DNA of 8,212 bases from Richelia sp. UBA3308 (GTDB lineage: Bacteria; Cyanobacteriota; Cyanobacteriia; Cyanobacteriales; Nostocaceae): NCBI GenBank assembly GCA_002361335.1, contig DESS01000369.1, positions 25,959 to 34,170 of the forward strand, in the 5' to 3' direction. Shown here piece by piece: positions 1 through 5,636 of the stretch. The position numbers and the translations under genes were made by a program. The number at the start of each line of letters is the position of its first letter. Within the stretch, counting starts at the first letter, position 1. The notes under the pieces were generated by a model, which worked only from the letters and a program-made list of their open reading frames with translations, did no database searches and had not been told where the DNA came from.

Positions 1-51
1 CATTACTCATTACTCATTACTCGTTACTCGTTACTCATTACTCATTACTCA
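1..51. repeat. CATTACT heptamer tandem array (STRR type)
   Basis: Seven consecutive 7-base units of CATTACT, two of them with the variant CGTTACT (22-28 and 29-35), followed by a partial unit. Short tandemly repeated repetitive sequences with a 7-base period are characteristic of heterocyst-forming cyanobacteria. The array may extend to the left of the window. Confidence 0.9.
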
Positions 52-131
52 ATCCCCACAGAATGCTAGCTTAACCCGACACACTACTCCCTAACCTCCC
101 CCGTCATTTTTGGATTGGTGGAGTACTAACT

Positions 132-548
132 TTATTGACAGCGATCGCAAACACCCTGTACTGTCACTTCATATTGTTCTACAGTCAATCCAGGACGAAG
201 AGCTTTAAATCTAACATCTTCAACCTGTTCCCAAGGAATATCCTCAATACAGCCACATTTCTTACAACGGAAATGGTGATGGGATGAAACGTTAGCATCG
301 TAACGACAGACACCTTCTTCTAATAAAACTTCTCTTACTAAACCAACATCTCTTAAAGCTTGCAGGGAACTATAAATAGTCGCTTGGGAAGAAGTGGGAC
401 TATTTTGATTCAAACTCACCAATATTTGTTCCGCAGTCGGGTGATCCTGGCGGTTCAGTAAATTAGAATAGACTGCAAACCGTTGTGGGGTTACTCGCAA
501 CCCTTTAGATTTTAAAATCTGTACAATTTTATCGGCTTCTTTTGACAT
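132..548 (-). CDS. perR: PerR-type peroxide-sensing Fur-family repressor
   Basis: A Fur-family metalloregulator of 138 residues, cytoplasmic and DNA-binding. The N-terminal winged helix includes the GLRVTPQR and HPTAEQI motifs. The C-terminal part carries two CxxC pairs (C95/C98 and C134/C137, counted from the ATG) for the structural zinc. The regulatory-metal set H36, D84, H90, H92, D103 lines up with B. subtilis PerR H37, D85, H91, H93, D104. An Asp at the D104 position is the PerR signature, where Fur has Glu, and H36 and H90 are the equivalents of the oxidisable histidines. I chose ATG 546-548 because this numbering fits PerR almost exactly. The frame extends to a TTG at 582-584 without a clear ribosome site. 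The gene diverges from the peroxiredoxin gene at 909, the layout known for Synechocystis PerR. Role expected: represses peroxide-defence genes, and probably itself, until peroxide oxidises the sensor. Confidence 0.9.
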   Translation of the reverse strand: MSKEADKIVQILKSKGLRVTPQRFAVYSNLLNRQDHPTAEQILVSLNQNSPTSSQATIYSSLQALRDVGLVREVLLEEGVCRYDANVSSHHHFRCKKCGCIEDIPWEQVEDVRFKALRPGLTVEQYEVTVQGVCDRCQ

Positions 549-677
549 TTTATTATTAGTTACTTTTGCGCTTTTCTCAATCAATCAAGAGTAGATCGAA
601 ACAAGAGAGACAATTTTAGGATTTATACAACTGGCACATTTTTCTAAGCGGATTATGAGACTTTTAGCAATTTTGAA

Positions 678-719
678 CATAATAAGGCTTGTAGGGTGAC
701 GCACCGAGTCAGAATTATG
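678..719. repeat. Small nested foldback in the perR/prx spacer
   Basis: CATAAT (678-683) is mirrored by ATTATG (714-719), and inside these GGTG (695-698) is mirrored by CACC (702-705). The stretch TTGTAGGGTG (689-698) recurs exactly at 3726-3735 within another foldback, and both contain ACGCACC. It is probably a decayed member of a GGGTGCG...CGCACC palindromic repeat family common in cyanobacteria. The rest of the 549-908 spacer is AT-rich and holds the perR and prx control signals; I see no further gene there. Confidence 0.4.
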
Positions 720-796
720 ACAATCGCGTAATTCCTAAATTTATTCAAAAATACTATTTCTCATATGACTACTACTTTAACAAAAAATCAAAAATT

Positions 797-812
797 AGAA
801 ATGAGTATTTCT
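797..812. promoter_or_regulatory. 6-4-6 perfect dyad upstream of peroxiredoxin
   Basis: AGAAAT and ATTTCT form a perfect inverted repeat around a 4-base centre, just upstream of the candidate -35 element of the peroxiredoxin gene. It could be a second operator, but it does not match the PerR consensus. Function unknown. Confidence 0.3.
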
Positions 813-817
813 CTCTA

Positions 818-846
818 TTGAATTATTTTTAAATCAGAATTATTCT
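818..846 (+). promoter_or_regulatory. Candidate promoter of the peroxiredoxin gene
   Basis: TTGAAT (818-823), a 17-base spacer, then TATTCT (841-846). An alternative -10 is TATAAG at 851-856. The -10 element lies inside the candidate PerR box at 834-848, the arrangement expected for repression by steric block. Confidence 0.35.
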
Positions 847-848
847 TA
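834..848. promoter_or_regulatory. Candidate PerR box
   Basis: The half sites TCAGAAT and ATTCTTA flank a single T. They are near-perfect inverted copies of each other (6 of 7) and match the B. subtilis PerR consensus TTATAATNATTATAA at 10 of the 14 half-site bases. The site lies in the spacer between the divergent PerR gene and the peroxiredoxin gene and overlaps the candidate prx -10. Location and symmetry make it the best operator candidate in the spacer; binding is inferred. Confidence 0.5.
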
Positions 849-908
849 GATATAAGTTAATAAAGCTTTTACTGAATCGAAGCGTAAAATTATTACAAAG
901 AGGTAATT

Positions 909-1481
909 ATGGCTGTAATCGAACAGGTTCCCAACATCGTCTTCAAAACTCGCGTCCGTGATGAATCCGTCCCCGGCCCTAACCCTTACCGCTGGGAAGA
1001 CAAAACTACTCAAGATATTTTTGCCGGTAAAAAAGTTGTAGTATTCTCTTTGCCGGGTGCGTTTACTCCCACCTGTTCTTCCAATCATTTACCACGCTAC
1101 GAAGAACTATATGAAGAATTTAAGGCTCAAGGTATAGATCAAATCATCTGCATCTCCGTTAATGATGCTTTTGTGATGTTCCAGTGGGGTAAGCAAATTG
1201 GAGCAAAGAACGTGTTCTTGCTTCCTGATGGAAACGGTGAATTCACCCGTAAGATGGGGATGCTTGTAGAGAAATCCAACCTTGGTTTCGGATACCGCTC
1301 CTGGCGTTATTCTATGGTGGTAAACGATGGCAAAATCGAGAAGATTTTCGTAGAGCCGAATTACGGTGATAATTGCCCCACTGACCCCTTTGAGGTTTCT
1401 GATGCTGATACAATGTTGGCTTACCTAAAGGGAACTGAGTCTGCTGGTGTTTCTCAGCCTGTTCTCGAATTTGTTGGATAA
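909..1481 (+). CDS. Type II peroxiredoxin (Prx5 family, atypical 2-Cys-like)
   Basis: A 190-residue thiol peroxidase that reduces hydrogen peroxide and organic hydroperoxides, probably soluble (no signal peptide). The active-site motif PGAFTPTC places the peroxidatic cysteine at C56 with T53 in the usual position. C81 in CISVNDAFVM is 25 residues later, the same spacing as the C51/C76 pair of plant type II peroxiredoxins, so an intramolecular disulfide is plausible. R133 in GYRSWRYS is the likely conserved active-site arginine. The family core is about 160 residues; the extra length is mainly a C-terminal tail of about 20-30 residues. AAAGAGG (897-903) precedes ATG 909 at good spacing. The gene diverges from the PerR gene and is followed by a dithiol flavoprotein in the same direction. 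It resembles Synechocystis sll1621, a PerR-controlled gene (recalled). Regulation by PerR through the 834-848 site is inferred. Confidence 0.92.
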   Translation: MAVIEQVPNIVFKTRVRDESVPGPNPYRWEDKTTQDIFAGKKVVVFSLPGAFTPTCSSNHLPRYEELYEEFKAQGIDQIICISVNDAFVMFQWGKQIGAKNVFLLPDGNGEFTRKMGMLVEKSNLGFGYRSWRYSMVVNDGKIEKIFVEPNYGDNCPTDPFEVSDADTMLAYLKGTESAGVSQPVLEFVG

Positions 1482-1596
1482 TTAAGGAATGGGATTGAAG
1501 TTAAAGGAAACCTTACAATCTCCTTTGACTTCAATGATAGACATCTTGCCGAACACTCTTTACCCACATCAAAAATTTTATGCAGGAATCTTTATT

Positions 1597-2607
1597 ATGA
1601 AACTTTCCACTAAAAACCTTAGCGAACATGTAGACACAGTATATGATGCCATAGTTGTAGGGGGTGGCATGGGTGGTCTTTCTGCTGCGATTTATCTGGC
1701 TCGTTATGGTCTCAAATGTCTCGTGATTGAAAAGGGGAAAGGGCGTTCGGTATGGATGCAAGACCTGCGAAATTATGTGGGCTTAGATCCGGATACGAGT
1801 GGAGGTTCGATTGTAAATCATTCTACAAAGCAGGCTATTGAATGGGGAGCCGACCACCTAAGAGGATTTGTGGAAAATGTCATCGATGAGGGTGATACTT
1901 TTGCTATCAAAGTGAAAGTGGGTAGGAAAGATAGCATTTATCCGATATTTCGGAGTAAATATTTGATTGCTGCATCAGGTGTAATTGATGTTTTGCCTGA
2001 ATTAGAGAATATGCAGAATGTCTATGATTATGCAGGATATACGCTACATGTCTGCATGATTTGTGATGGTTTTGATATGTGGGATCAGCGTGCTATTTTA
2101 ATTGTAGGTAAGGAGTCCCAAATTAACGCAGCCTTTGTTTTGAACTGGTTTACACCCTACATTACAGTATTGACTCATGGACTCTGCGAAGTGAGCGATG
2201 AAATGAAGCAAAAGTTAGCCGAATATGGCTATCCGCTCTACGAGCAAAAGATTTCTCGGTTCTTAGGTGAAAAACATCAAATGAGTGGTGTTGAGTTAGA
2301 AGACGGTCAAATTATTGAGGCTACGACTGGCTTAATAAATATGGGGTCGATTTACCACAATCACTACCTTAAGGGTATTGATGGGTTAGAATGGGATGGT
2401 GAAAATCTGGTCACCCATGGTTTAGCTCAAACAAGTCACCAGCGTATCTTTGCCGTTGGAGATTTGAAGAAGGGATTAAACCAGGTATCTATTGCAGTTG
2501 CAGACGGAACAATGGCCGCGACTCAAATCTGGCGAAACATTCGTAGAGCTAGCGAACCTCGTAAGTGGGAAGAAAATATTCGAGTAAATGTAATTCATAA
2601 TTCATAA
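1597..2607 (+). CDS. Thioredoxin-reductase-like FAD disulfide oxidoreductase with degenerate NADPH site
   Basis: A 336-residue flavoprotein of the low-molecular-weight thioredoxin reductase fold. An N-terminal FAD Rossmann motif (VVGGGMGGLSAA, about residues 20-31) and a C-terminal FAVGD (285-289) show FAD binding. A CMICDG motif (C153, C156) sits where bacterial thioredoxin reductases have CATCDG, so a redox-active dithiol is likely. The segment after it, where NADPH enzymes have GGGNTA and later HRR, reads IVGKESQINAA and VLTHG; both the glycine pattern and the phosphate-binding arginines are missing. Cyanobacteria are known to have NTR-like enzymes that do not use NADPH (DDOR-type, Synechocystis slr0600-like; recalled). 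The frame is open from ATG 1489, but there AAGGA touches the start codon and the added 36 residues look noncoding. ATG 1597 has AGGAA at 1584-1588 with 8-base spacing. The gene lies 115 bases after the peroxiredoxin and may be cotranscribed with it. The C-terminal VIHNS and the stop codon come from a heptamer repeat. Confidence 0.85.
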   Translation: MKLSTKNLSEHVDTVYDAIVVGGGMGGLSAAIYLARYGLKCLVIEKGKGRSVWMQDLRNYVGLDPDTSGGSIVNHSTKQAIEWGADHLRGFVENVIDEGDTFAIKVKVGRKDSIYPIFRSKYLIAASGVIDVLPELENMQNVYDYAGYTLHVCMICDGFDMWDQRAILIVGKESQINAAFVLNWFTPYITVLTHGLCEVSDEMKQKLAEYGYPLYEQKISRFLGEKHQMSGVELEDGQIIEATTGLINMGSIYHNHYLKGIDGLEWDGENLVTHGLAQTSHQRIFAVGDLKKGLNQVSIAVADGTMAATQIWRNIRRASEPRKWEENIRVNVIHNS

Positions 2608-2625
2608 TTCATAATTCATAATTCA
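2592..2625. repeat. AATTCAT heptamer tandem array overlapping a gene end
   Basis: Four complete AATTCAT units plus a partial fifth. The first units are translated as the last residues of the flavoprotein gene, and its TAA stop (2605-2607) spans the second and third units. The rest of the 2608-2789 spacer, between convergent genes, is low in features. A CCCCGT/ACGGGG inverted pair (2725-2730, 2748-2753) is present but lacks a following T run. Confidence 0.9.
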
Positions 2626-2789
2626 GGCAGGGCGGCCCATTAATTCAGTAATTAGGATACGCCCGCACCTTGCAGCGATTGGGAATTATTAAGAAGTTTG
2701 TAGAATTTATCTAATGAACTACCCCCCCGTAAGACATAATAAGACGGACGGGGAATTCTGCCGTTTTGTTAACTATATTTTTTAAACAA

Positions 2790-3680
2790 TCAAGCAAAAC
2801 ACTCTTGAAGAAATTGAGTAAATAATTGAACTTTAGTAGAAAGATGACGATTTACAGGGTAAATGACACACAAAGTTAGTTCTGGTGGACGATAATCGGG
2901 CAAAATAATTTCTAATTTTCCTTGCTCTAATTCATCTTTAATAATAAAAGTTGGTAATATAATAATCCCTAAACCCCCAACAGCAGCATCTCTCAAAACT
3001 TCACCATTGTTAGAACAAAAAATTCCATCAATAGAGACTTGCTCCACAGCATCGTTATGTCTATTGGTTAATTCCCACTGACAACCTTTTGTATAATAAC
3101 CATAGTGCAAATAAGAATGTTTTTTTAATTCTGAGGGTTTGACAGGAATTCCTTTTGCTTCTAAATAACTGGGTGCTGCACAAATAACTAAAGGAAATGT
3201 TGTAATGTGATGCGCTACCAAACTTGGAGATTCTTGGGGTAAAGTAATGCGAATAACTAGGTCGTAGCCTTCACTTATAGGGTCTACAAAACGGTCTTCC
3301 AGAGTCAATATGATTTTAACATCTGGATAGCGAGTCATAAATTCAGCAACTTTTGAACCAAGAAACGATATTCCAAAAGACATAGGAGCATTAATTCTCA
3401 GAATTCCTTTGGGTTCGCTGTGTTGATGAGATATTGCTAATTCTGCTTCTTGTAAACTACTGAGAATATCGATACAGCGTTCGTAAAAGGCTCTACCATT
3501 ATCTGTGGGTGTAACTGTACGAGTTGTACGATAGAGCAGTTGCACCCCTAATTGATTTTCTAGGTTAATTACCAACTTATTCACCGCAGAACGAGATAGC
3601 TGCATTTTTCTCGCTGCTGCTGCAAAGCTTCCCTCTTCTACTACTTGAGTAAAAGCTCGCATACTTTCAAATTTATCCAT
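2790..3680 (-). CDS. LysR-family transcriptional regulator (CrgA/DmlR-like class)
   Basis: A 296-residue regulator of normal family length. Residues 1-60 form the N-terminal winged helix-turn-helix, with the typical GSFAAAARKMQLSRSAVNK and LLYRTTRTVTPTDNG segments. A linker helix follows, then a substrate-binding-like effector domain from about residue 92 (GILRINAPMSFG) to the end, with YDLVIRI, DAAVGGLGI and LEIILPDY patterns typical of this class. The effector cannot be read from the sequence. The ATG at 3678-3680 has no obvious Shine-Dalgarno sequence, and the leader before a foldback element at 3701 is only 20 bases. The gene is divergent from the pirin gene, the classical arrangement in which a LysR protein controls its neighbour and itself. 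A dyad at 3854-3875 is a candidate binding site. Close relatives often sit near pirin, nitroreductase or hydrolase genes, fitting an aromatic/quinone response, but this is inference. Confidence 0.92.
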   Translation of the reverse strand: MDKFESMRAFTQVVEEGSFAAAARKMQLSRSAVNKLVINLENQLGVQLLYRTTRTVTPTDNGRAFYERCIDILSSLQEAELAISHQHSEPKGILRINAPMSFGISFLGSKVAEFMTRYPDVKIILTLEDRFVDPISEGYDLVIRITLPQESPSLVAHHITTFPLVICAAPSYLEAKGIPVKPSELKKHSYLHYGYYTKGCQWELTNRHNDAVEQVSIDGIFCSNNGEVLRDAAVGGLGIIILPTFIIKDELEQGKLEIILPDYRPPELTLCVIYPVNRHLSTKVQLFTQFLQECFA

Positions 3681-3700
3681 TATTTGTATATTTTATATAT

Positions 3701-3827
3701 AGGACTTACCCAAATACCATATTTTTTGTAGGGTGCTCTGACACTTCGATTGATTTTGAGGGTAAATAATAAGGAGTCTGTAGTGTCACGCACCAACCAC
3801 AGTCTACTCCTCAATTGTATAAGTCCT
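3701..3827. repeat. MITE-like foldback element between lysR and pirin
   Basis: The outer terminal repeats AGGACTTA (3701-3708) and TAAGTCCT (3820-3827) are perfect reverse complements. Inside, GGTGCTCTGACACT (3732-3745) is mirrored by AGTGTCACGCACC (3782-3794) with a small internal mismatch or bulge. The element is about 127 bases long, has no ORF and can fold into one long hairpin. The outer motif, extended as AGGACTTATA, occurs again at 6298-6307. I could not identify a target-site duplication. It lies 20 bases from the LysR start codon. Confidence 0.6.
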
Positions 3828-3853
3828 GTTAATTTCATTTCTTGACTTTTGTA

Positions 3854-3875
3854 GACAATTTGGAAACAATCTGTC
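3854..3875. promoter_or_regulatory. Candidate LysR operator upstream of the pirin gene
   Basis: A 22-base interrupted dyad: GACA, two bases, TTG, four bases, CAA, two bases, TGTC. Its centre lies about 60 bases upstream of the start site predicted from the promoter at 3890-3918, close to the usual -65 position of LysR recognition sites. A canonical T-N11-A motif is not centred in it, which lowers confidence. Confidence 0.45.
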
Positions 3876-3889
3876 CATAAAATAGCATA

Positions 3890-3918
3890 TTGTCTTTTTA
3901 TGAAAAACAGTAAATAAT
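3890..3918 (+). promoter_or_regulatory. Candidate promoter of the pirin gene
   Basis: TTGTCT (3890-3895), a 17-base spacer, then AATAAT (3913-3918). The weak -35 would suit an activated promoter with the dyad at 3854-3875 just upstream. A competing -35, TTGACT at 3842-3847, lacks a good -10 at standard spacing. Confidence 0.35.
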
Positions 3919-3962
3919 ATAACTAAGGACAAAACAATTCTTAAAGACAGGAGTTAAACACT

Positions 3963-4664
3963 ATGATTATTATTCGTCCATCTCAAGAAAGGGGTAATGC
4001 TAACTTTGGTTGGCTCGATAGTAAACATACTTTTTCCTTTGGTAGTTACTACGATCCTAATCACATGGGTTTTGGGAATCTGCGAGTAATTAATGAAGAT
4101 AAAGTCGAACGTGGTAAAGGTTTTGGTGCTCACAGCCACCAAGATATGGAAATTATCTCCTATGTTTTAGAAGGAGAGCTAGAACACAAAGATAGTATTG
4201 GTAATGGTTCGGTGATTCGTCCTGGGGATGTACAGCGGATGTCGGCTGGGACTGGTATTGCTCACAGTGAATTCAATGGTTCTAATACCAACGGAGTTCA
4301 TTTTCTGCAAATTTGGATTATACCTTCAAGAAGTCGAATTAAGCCCAGCTACGAGCAGAAGCACTTTTCTGTTGAAGAAAAACAAGGAAAATTAAAGTTA
4401 GTTGCTTCCCCTGATGGAAAAGATAATTCAGTGACAATTCATCAGGATGTAAATTTGTATGTTGCTGTTTTAAATAATGGCGATCGCGTTCATCATAGTA
4501 TTGAGAACAATAGGTCATTATGGCTGCAAGTCGCTAGAGGTTCGGTTGATATTAACGGTAAATCTCTGGGAACCGGTGATGGTGCTGCGATTACTCAAGA
4601 AACGGAGATTGAAGTGGTAGCCACGGATGACAATACTGAGATTTTACTATTTGATTTACGATGA
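3963..4664 (+). CDS. Pirin-family bicupin (YhhW-like, possible quercetin dioxygenase)
   Basis: A 233-residue protein, the usual length for the bacterial pirin/YhhW family (about 231). The N-terminal cupin holds the complete metal set H57, H59, H101 and E103, in GAHSHQDMEI and GTGIAHSEFN, matching the ligands of pirin and E. coli YhhW. The C-terminal cupin (from about residue 135) is the degenerate partner typical of the family. Members bind iron or another divalent metal; YhhW and human pirin have quercetin 2,3-dioxygenase activity in vitro, but the physiological substrate in bacteria is generally unknown. The protein is cytoplasmic, with no signal peptide. AGGAG (3949-3953) precedes the ATG with 9-base spacing. 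It is divergent from a LysR regulator, so LysR-controlled expression is the simplest reading. The HIP1 octamer at 4480-4487 lies inside the gene. Confidence 0.92.
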   Translation: MIIIRPSQERGNANFGWLDSKHTFSFGSYYDPNHMGFGNLRVINEDKVERGKGFGAHSHQDMEIISYVLEGELEHKDSIGNGSVIRPGDVQRMSAGTGIAHSEFNGSNTNGVHFLQIWIIPSRSRIKPSYEQKHFSVEEKQGKLKLVASPDGKDNSVTIHQDVNLYVAVLNNGDRVHHSIENNRSLWLQVARGSVDINGKSLGTGDGAAITQETEIEVVATDDNTEILLFDLR

Positions 4665-4675
4665 ACCGTGAAAAA

Positions 4676-4748
4676 GGTTCTATGGTGCTAAAAATGTATT
4701 AGTAATCCATCTACTTACCGGTGGACATATCTAACCTACCATAGAACC
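4676..4748. repeat. 11-base perfect inverted repeat downstream of pirin
   Basis: GGTTCTATGGT (4676-4686) is the exact reverse complement of ACCATAGAACC (4738-4748), separated by 51 bases. It lies 12 bases past the pirin stop, between convergent genes. The long loop and lack of a T run argue against a simple intrinsic terminator; a tiny foldback element is as likely. Between 4749 and 4888 I see only AT-rich sequence, a direct CTAGTAC repeat near 4775-4800, and the palindrome GAGCGCTC (4878-4885). Confidence 0.5.
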
Positions 4749-4888
4749 ATCAGTTTACTAAGTGGTTTAAAAACTAGTACGGTACGGCGTAAATCTAGTA
4801 CCTATATCAAAAGCTTAAAACCTTTATAAAACAATACTTTTGACTTTTGATTTATTACCTTGAGACTTCCCCTCCTGGAGCGCTCAAA

Positions 4889-5440
4889 TTAATAGGAATT
4901 GTTGCATACAGGTGGGCCGCATGGAGGAAATGGATTCGGGGCATTATCTTGACGAAGAGCGAGATTATTGCCATCAAGATCGCAAAAGAAGGCTAGTACT
5001 GTGTTGTTGTCTCCCGCATCACAAAGCGGTTGAACTGGAACACCTTTATACTGGAGAGAGTCTATGGCTTGCATAATATCATTGACAACGATGGTCGCTG
5101 TTGCTTTTCCCGATTCAACAGGAGTACTCTGACTCAGACCAATTTGCGTGTCGGGATATTCTGGATAGAAAAGTTGAACATAATAAGGATATGCTGAACT
5201 CTCTTTATTCAAAAGCATGCCCAGGTTTCTTTCATACCACTCCGTTGCCTGTGCTCCATCACTAACATTGAATCGTGTCACCCATCCTTCTGTTATCGTC
5301 CCACCAGGGCCAGCATGTGCAGGTGAAGTCAATCCCGGAAAGCCTAACAGAACAAATGCAATCACAACTATGGCGATAGAAGTCGAAATTAATTTTTGAA
5401 AGGCTTTTTTCGACTTCGATTCAATTGTACTGAGTATCAT
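4889..5440 (-). CDS. Exported VOC (glyoxalase/bleomycin-resistance fold) protein
   Basis: A 183-residue precursor. Residues 1-43 form a clear Sec signal peptide: basic n-region (K9, K11, K12, K16), hydrophobic core about 21-36, and an AHA site before GPGG. The mature protein has one vicinal-oxygen-chelate domain: residues about 52-105 (WVTRFNVSDGAQATEWYERNLGM, first half) and 112-165 (ATIVVNDIMQAIDSLQYKGV and FFCDLDGNNLAL, second half). The usual His/Glu metal ligands are not obvious, so enzymatic activity is uncertain and a binding role is possible. Four cysteines (C140, C153, C174, C179) all lie in the mature part, two in a proline-rich tail (PFPPCGPPVC), suggesting disulfides outside the cytoplasm. 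GGAGGA (5445-5450) is a strong ribosome site for the ATG at 5438-5440. It is divergent from a Crp/Fnr-type regulator. Most VOC proteins are cytoplasmic, so export is notable. The substrate cannot be predicted. Confidence 0.82.
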   Translation of the reverse strand: MILSTIESKSKKAFQKLISTSIAIVVIAFVLLGFPGLTSPAHAGPGGTITEGWVTRFNVSDGAQATEWYERNLGMLLNKESSAYPYYVQLFYPEYPDTQIGLSQSTPVESGKATATIVVNDIMQAIDSLQYKGVPVQPLCDAGDNNTVLAFFCDLDGNNLALRQDNAPNPFPPCGPPVCNNSY

Positions 5441-5494
5441 TTAGTCCTCCGTTTGAGGTATTAATGAAAACAAGATTACTCTATCACAGATATG

Positions 5495-5511
5495 ACAAAA
5501 TTAAAGTTTGT
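5495..5511. promoter_or_regulatory. Dyad in the VOC/Crp divergent spacer
   Basis: ACAAA (5495-5499) and TTTGT (5507-5511) form a 5-7-5 inverted repeat about 55 bases from the VOC start. It is not a good match to the Crp consensus TGTGA-N6-TCACA. It could be an operator for the divergent regulator, but short AT-rich dyads arise easily by chance. Confidence 0.2.
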
Positions 5512-5636
5512 TGATATTTGTTTATATTTTGAAAAATTACTTGATTTTTTTTTGATTAACATCTAAAAGAATTACTTTTTTGATTTAGCTTAAAAACTAA
5601 CAACACAGTCTTCTTGAAACCGCTTCTCGACAATCT

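Noticed and set aside
549..584. TTG-started N-terminal extension of the PerR-type gene (12 more residues)
   Set aside because: No ribosome binding site is visible, and residue numbering from the ATG at 546-548 fits B. subtilis PerR better.
846..1088. Minus-strand frame overlapping the peroxiredoxin
   Set aside because: Shadow of the well-supported plus-strand gene; no independent signals.
1489..1596. 36-residue upstream extension of the flavoprotein
   Set aside because: The AAGGA lies directly against the ATG with no spacing, the residues do not look like any part of the family, and ATG 1597 has a well-spaced AGGAA.
2725..2753. CCCCGT/ACGGGG inverted repeat as a bidirectional terminator
   Set aside because: A 6-base stem with a 17-base loop and no T run on either strand; too weak to call.
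2790..3680. OxyR-like redox sensing by LysR residues C200 and C222
   Set aside because: C200 is near the OxyR C199 position by number only; the surrounding sequence and the spacing to the second cysteine differ, and the protein otherwise looks like the CrgA/DmlR class.
3842..3870. TTGACT at 3842-3847 as the pirin -35
   Set aside because: The bases at standard -10 distance (AACAAT) are poor and fall inside the dyad; the 3890-3918 pair is the better fit.
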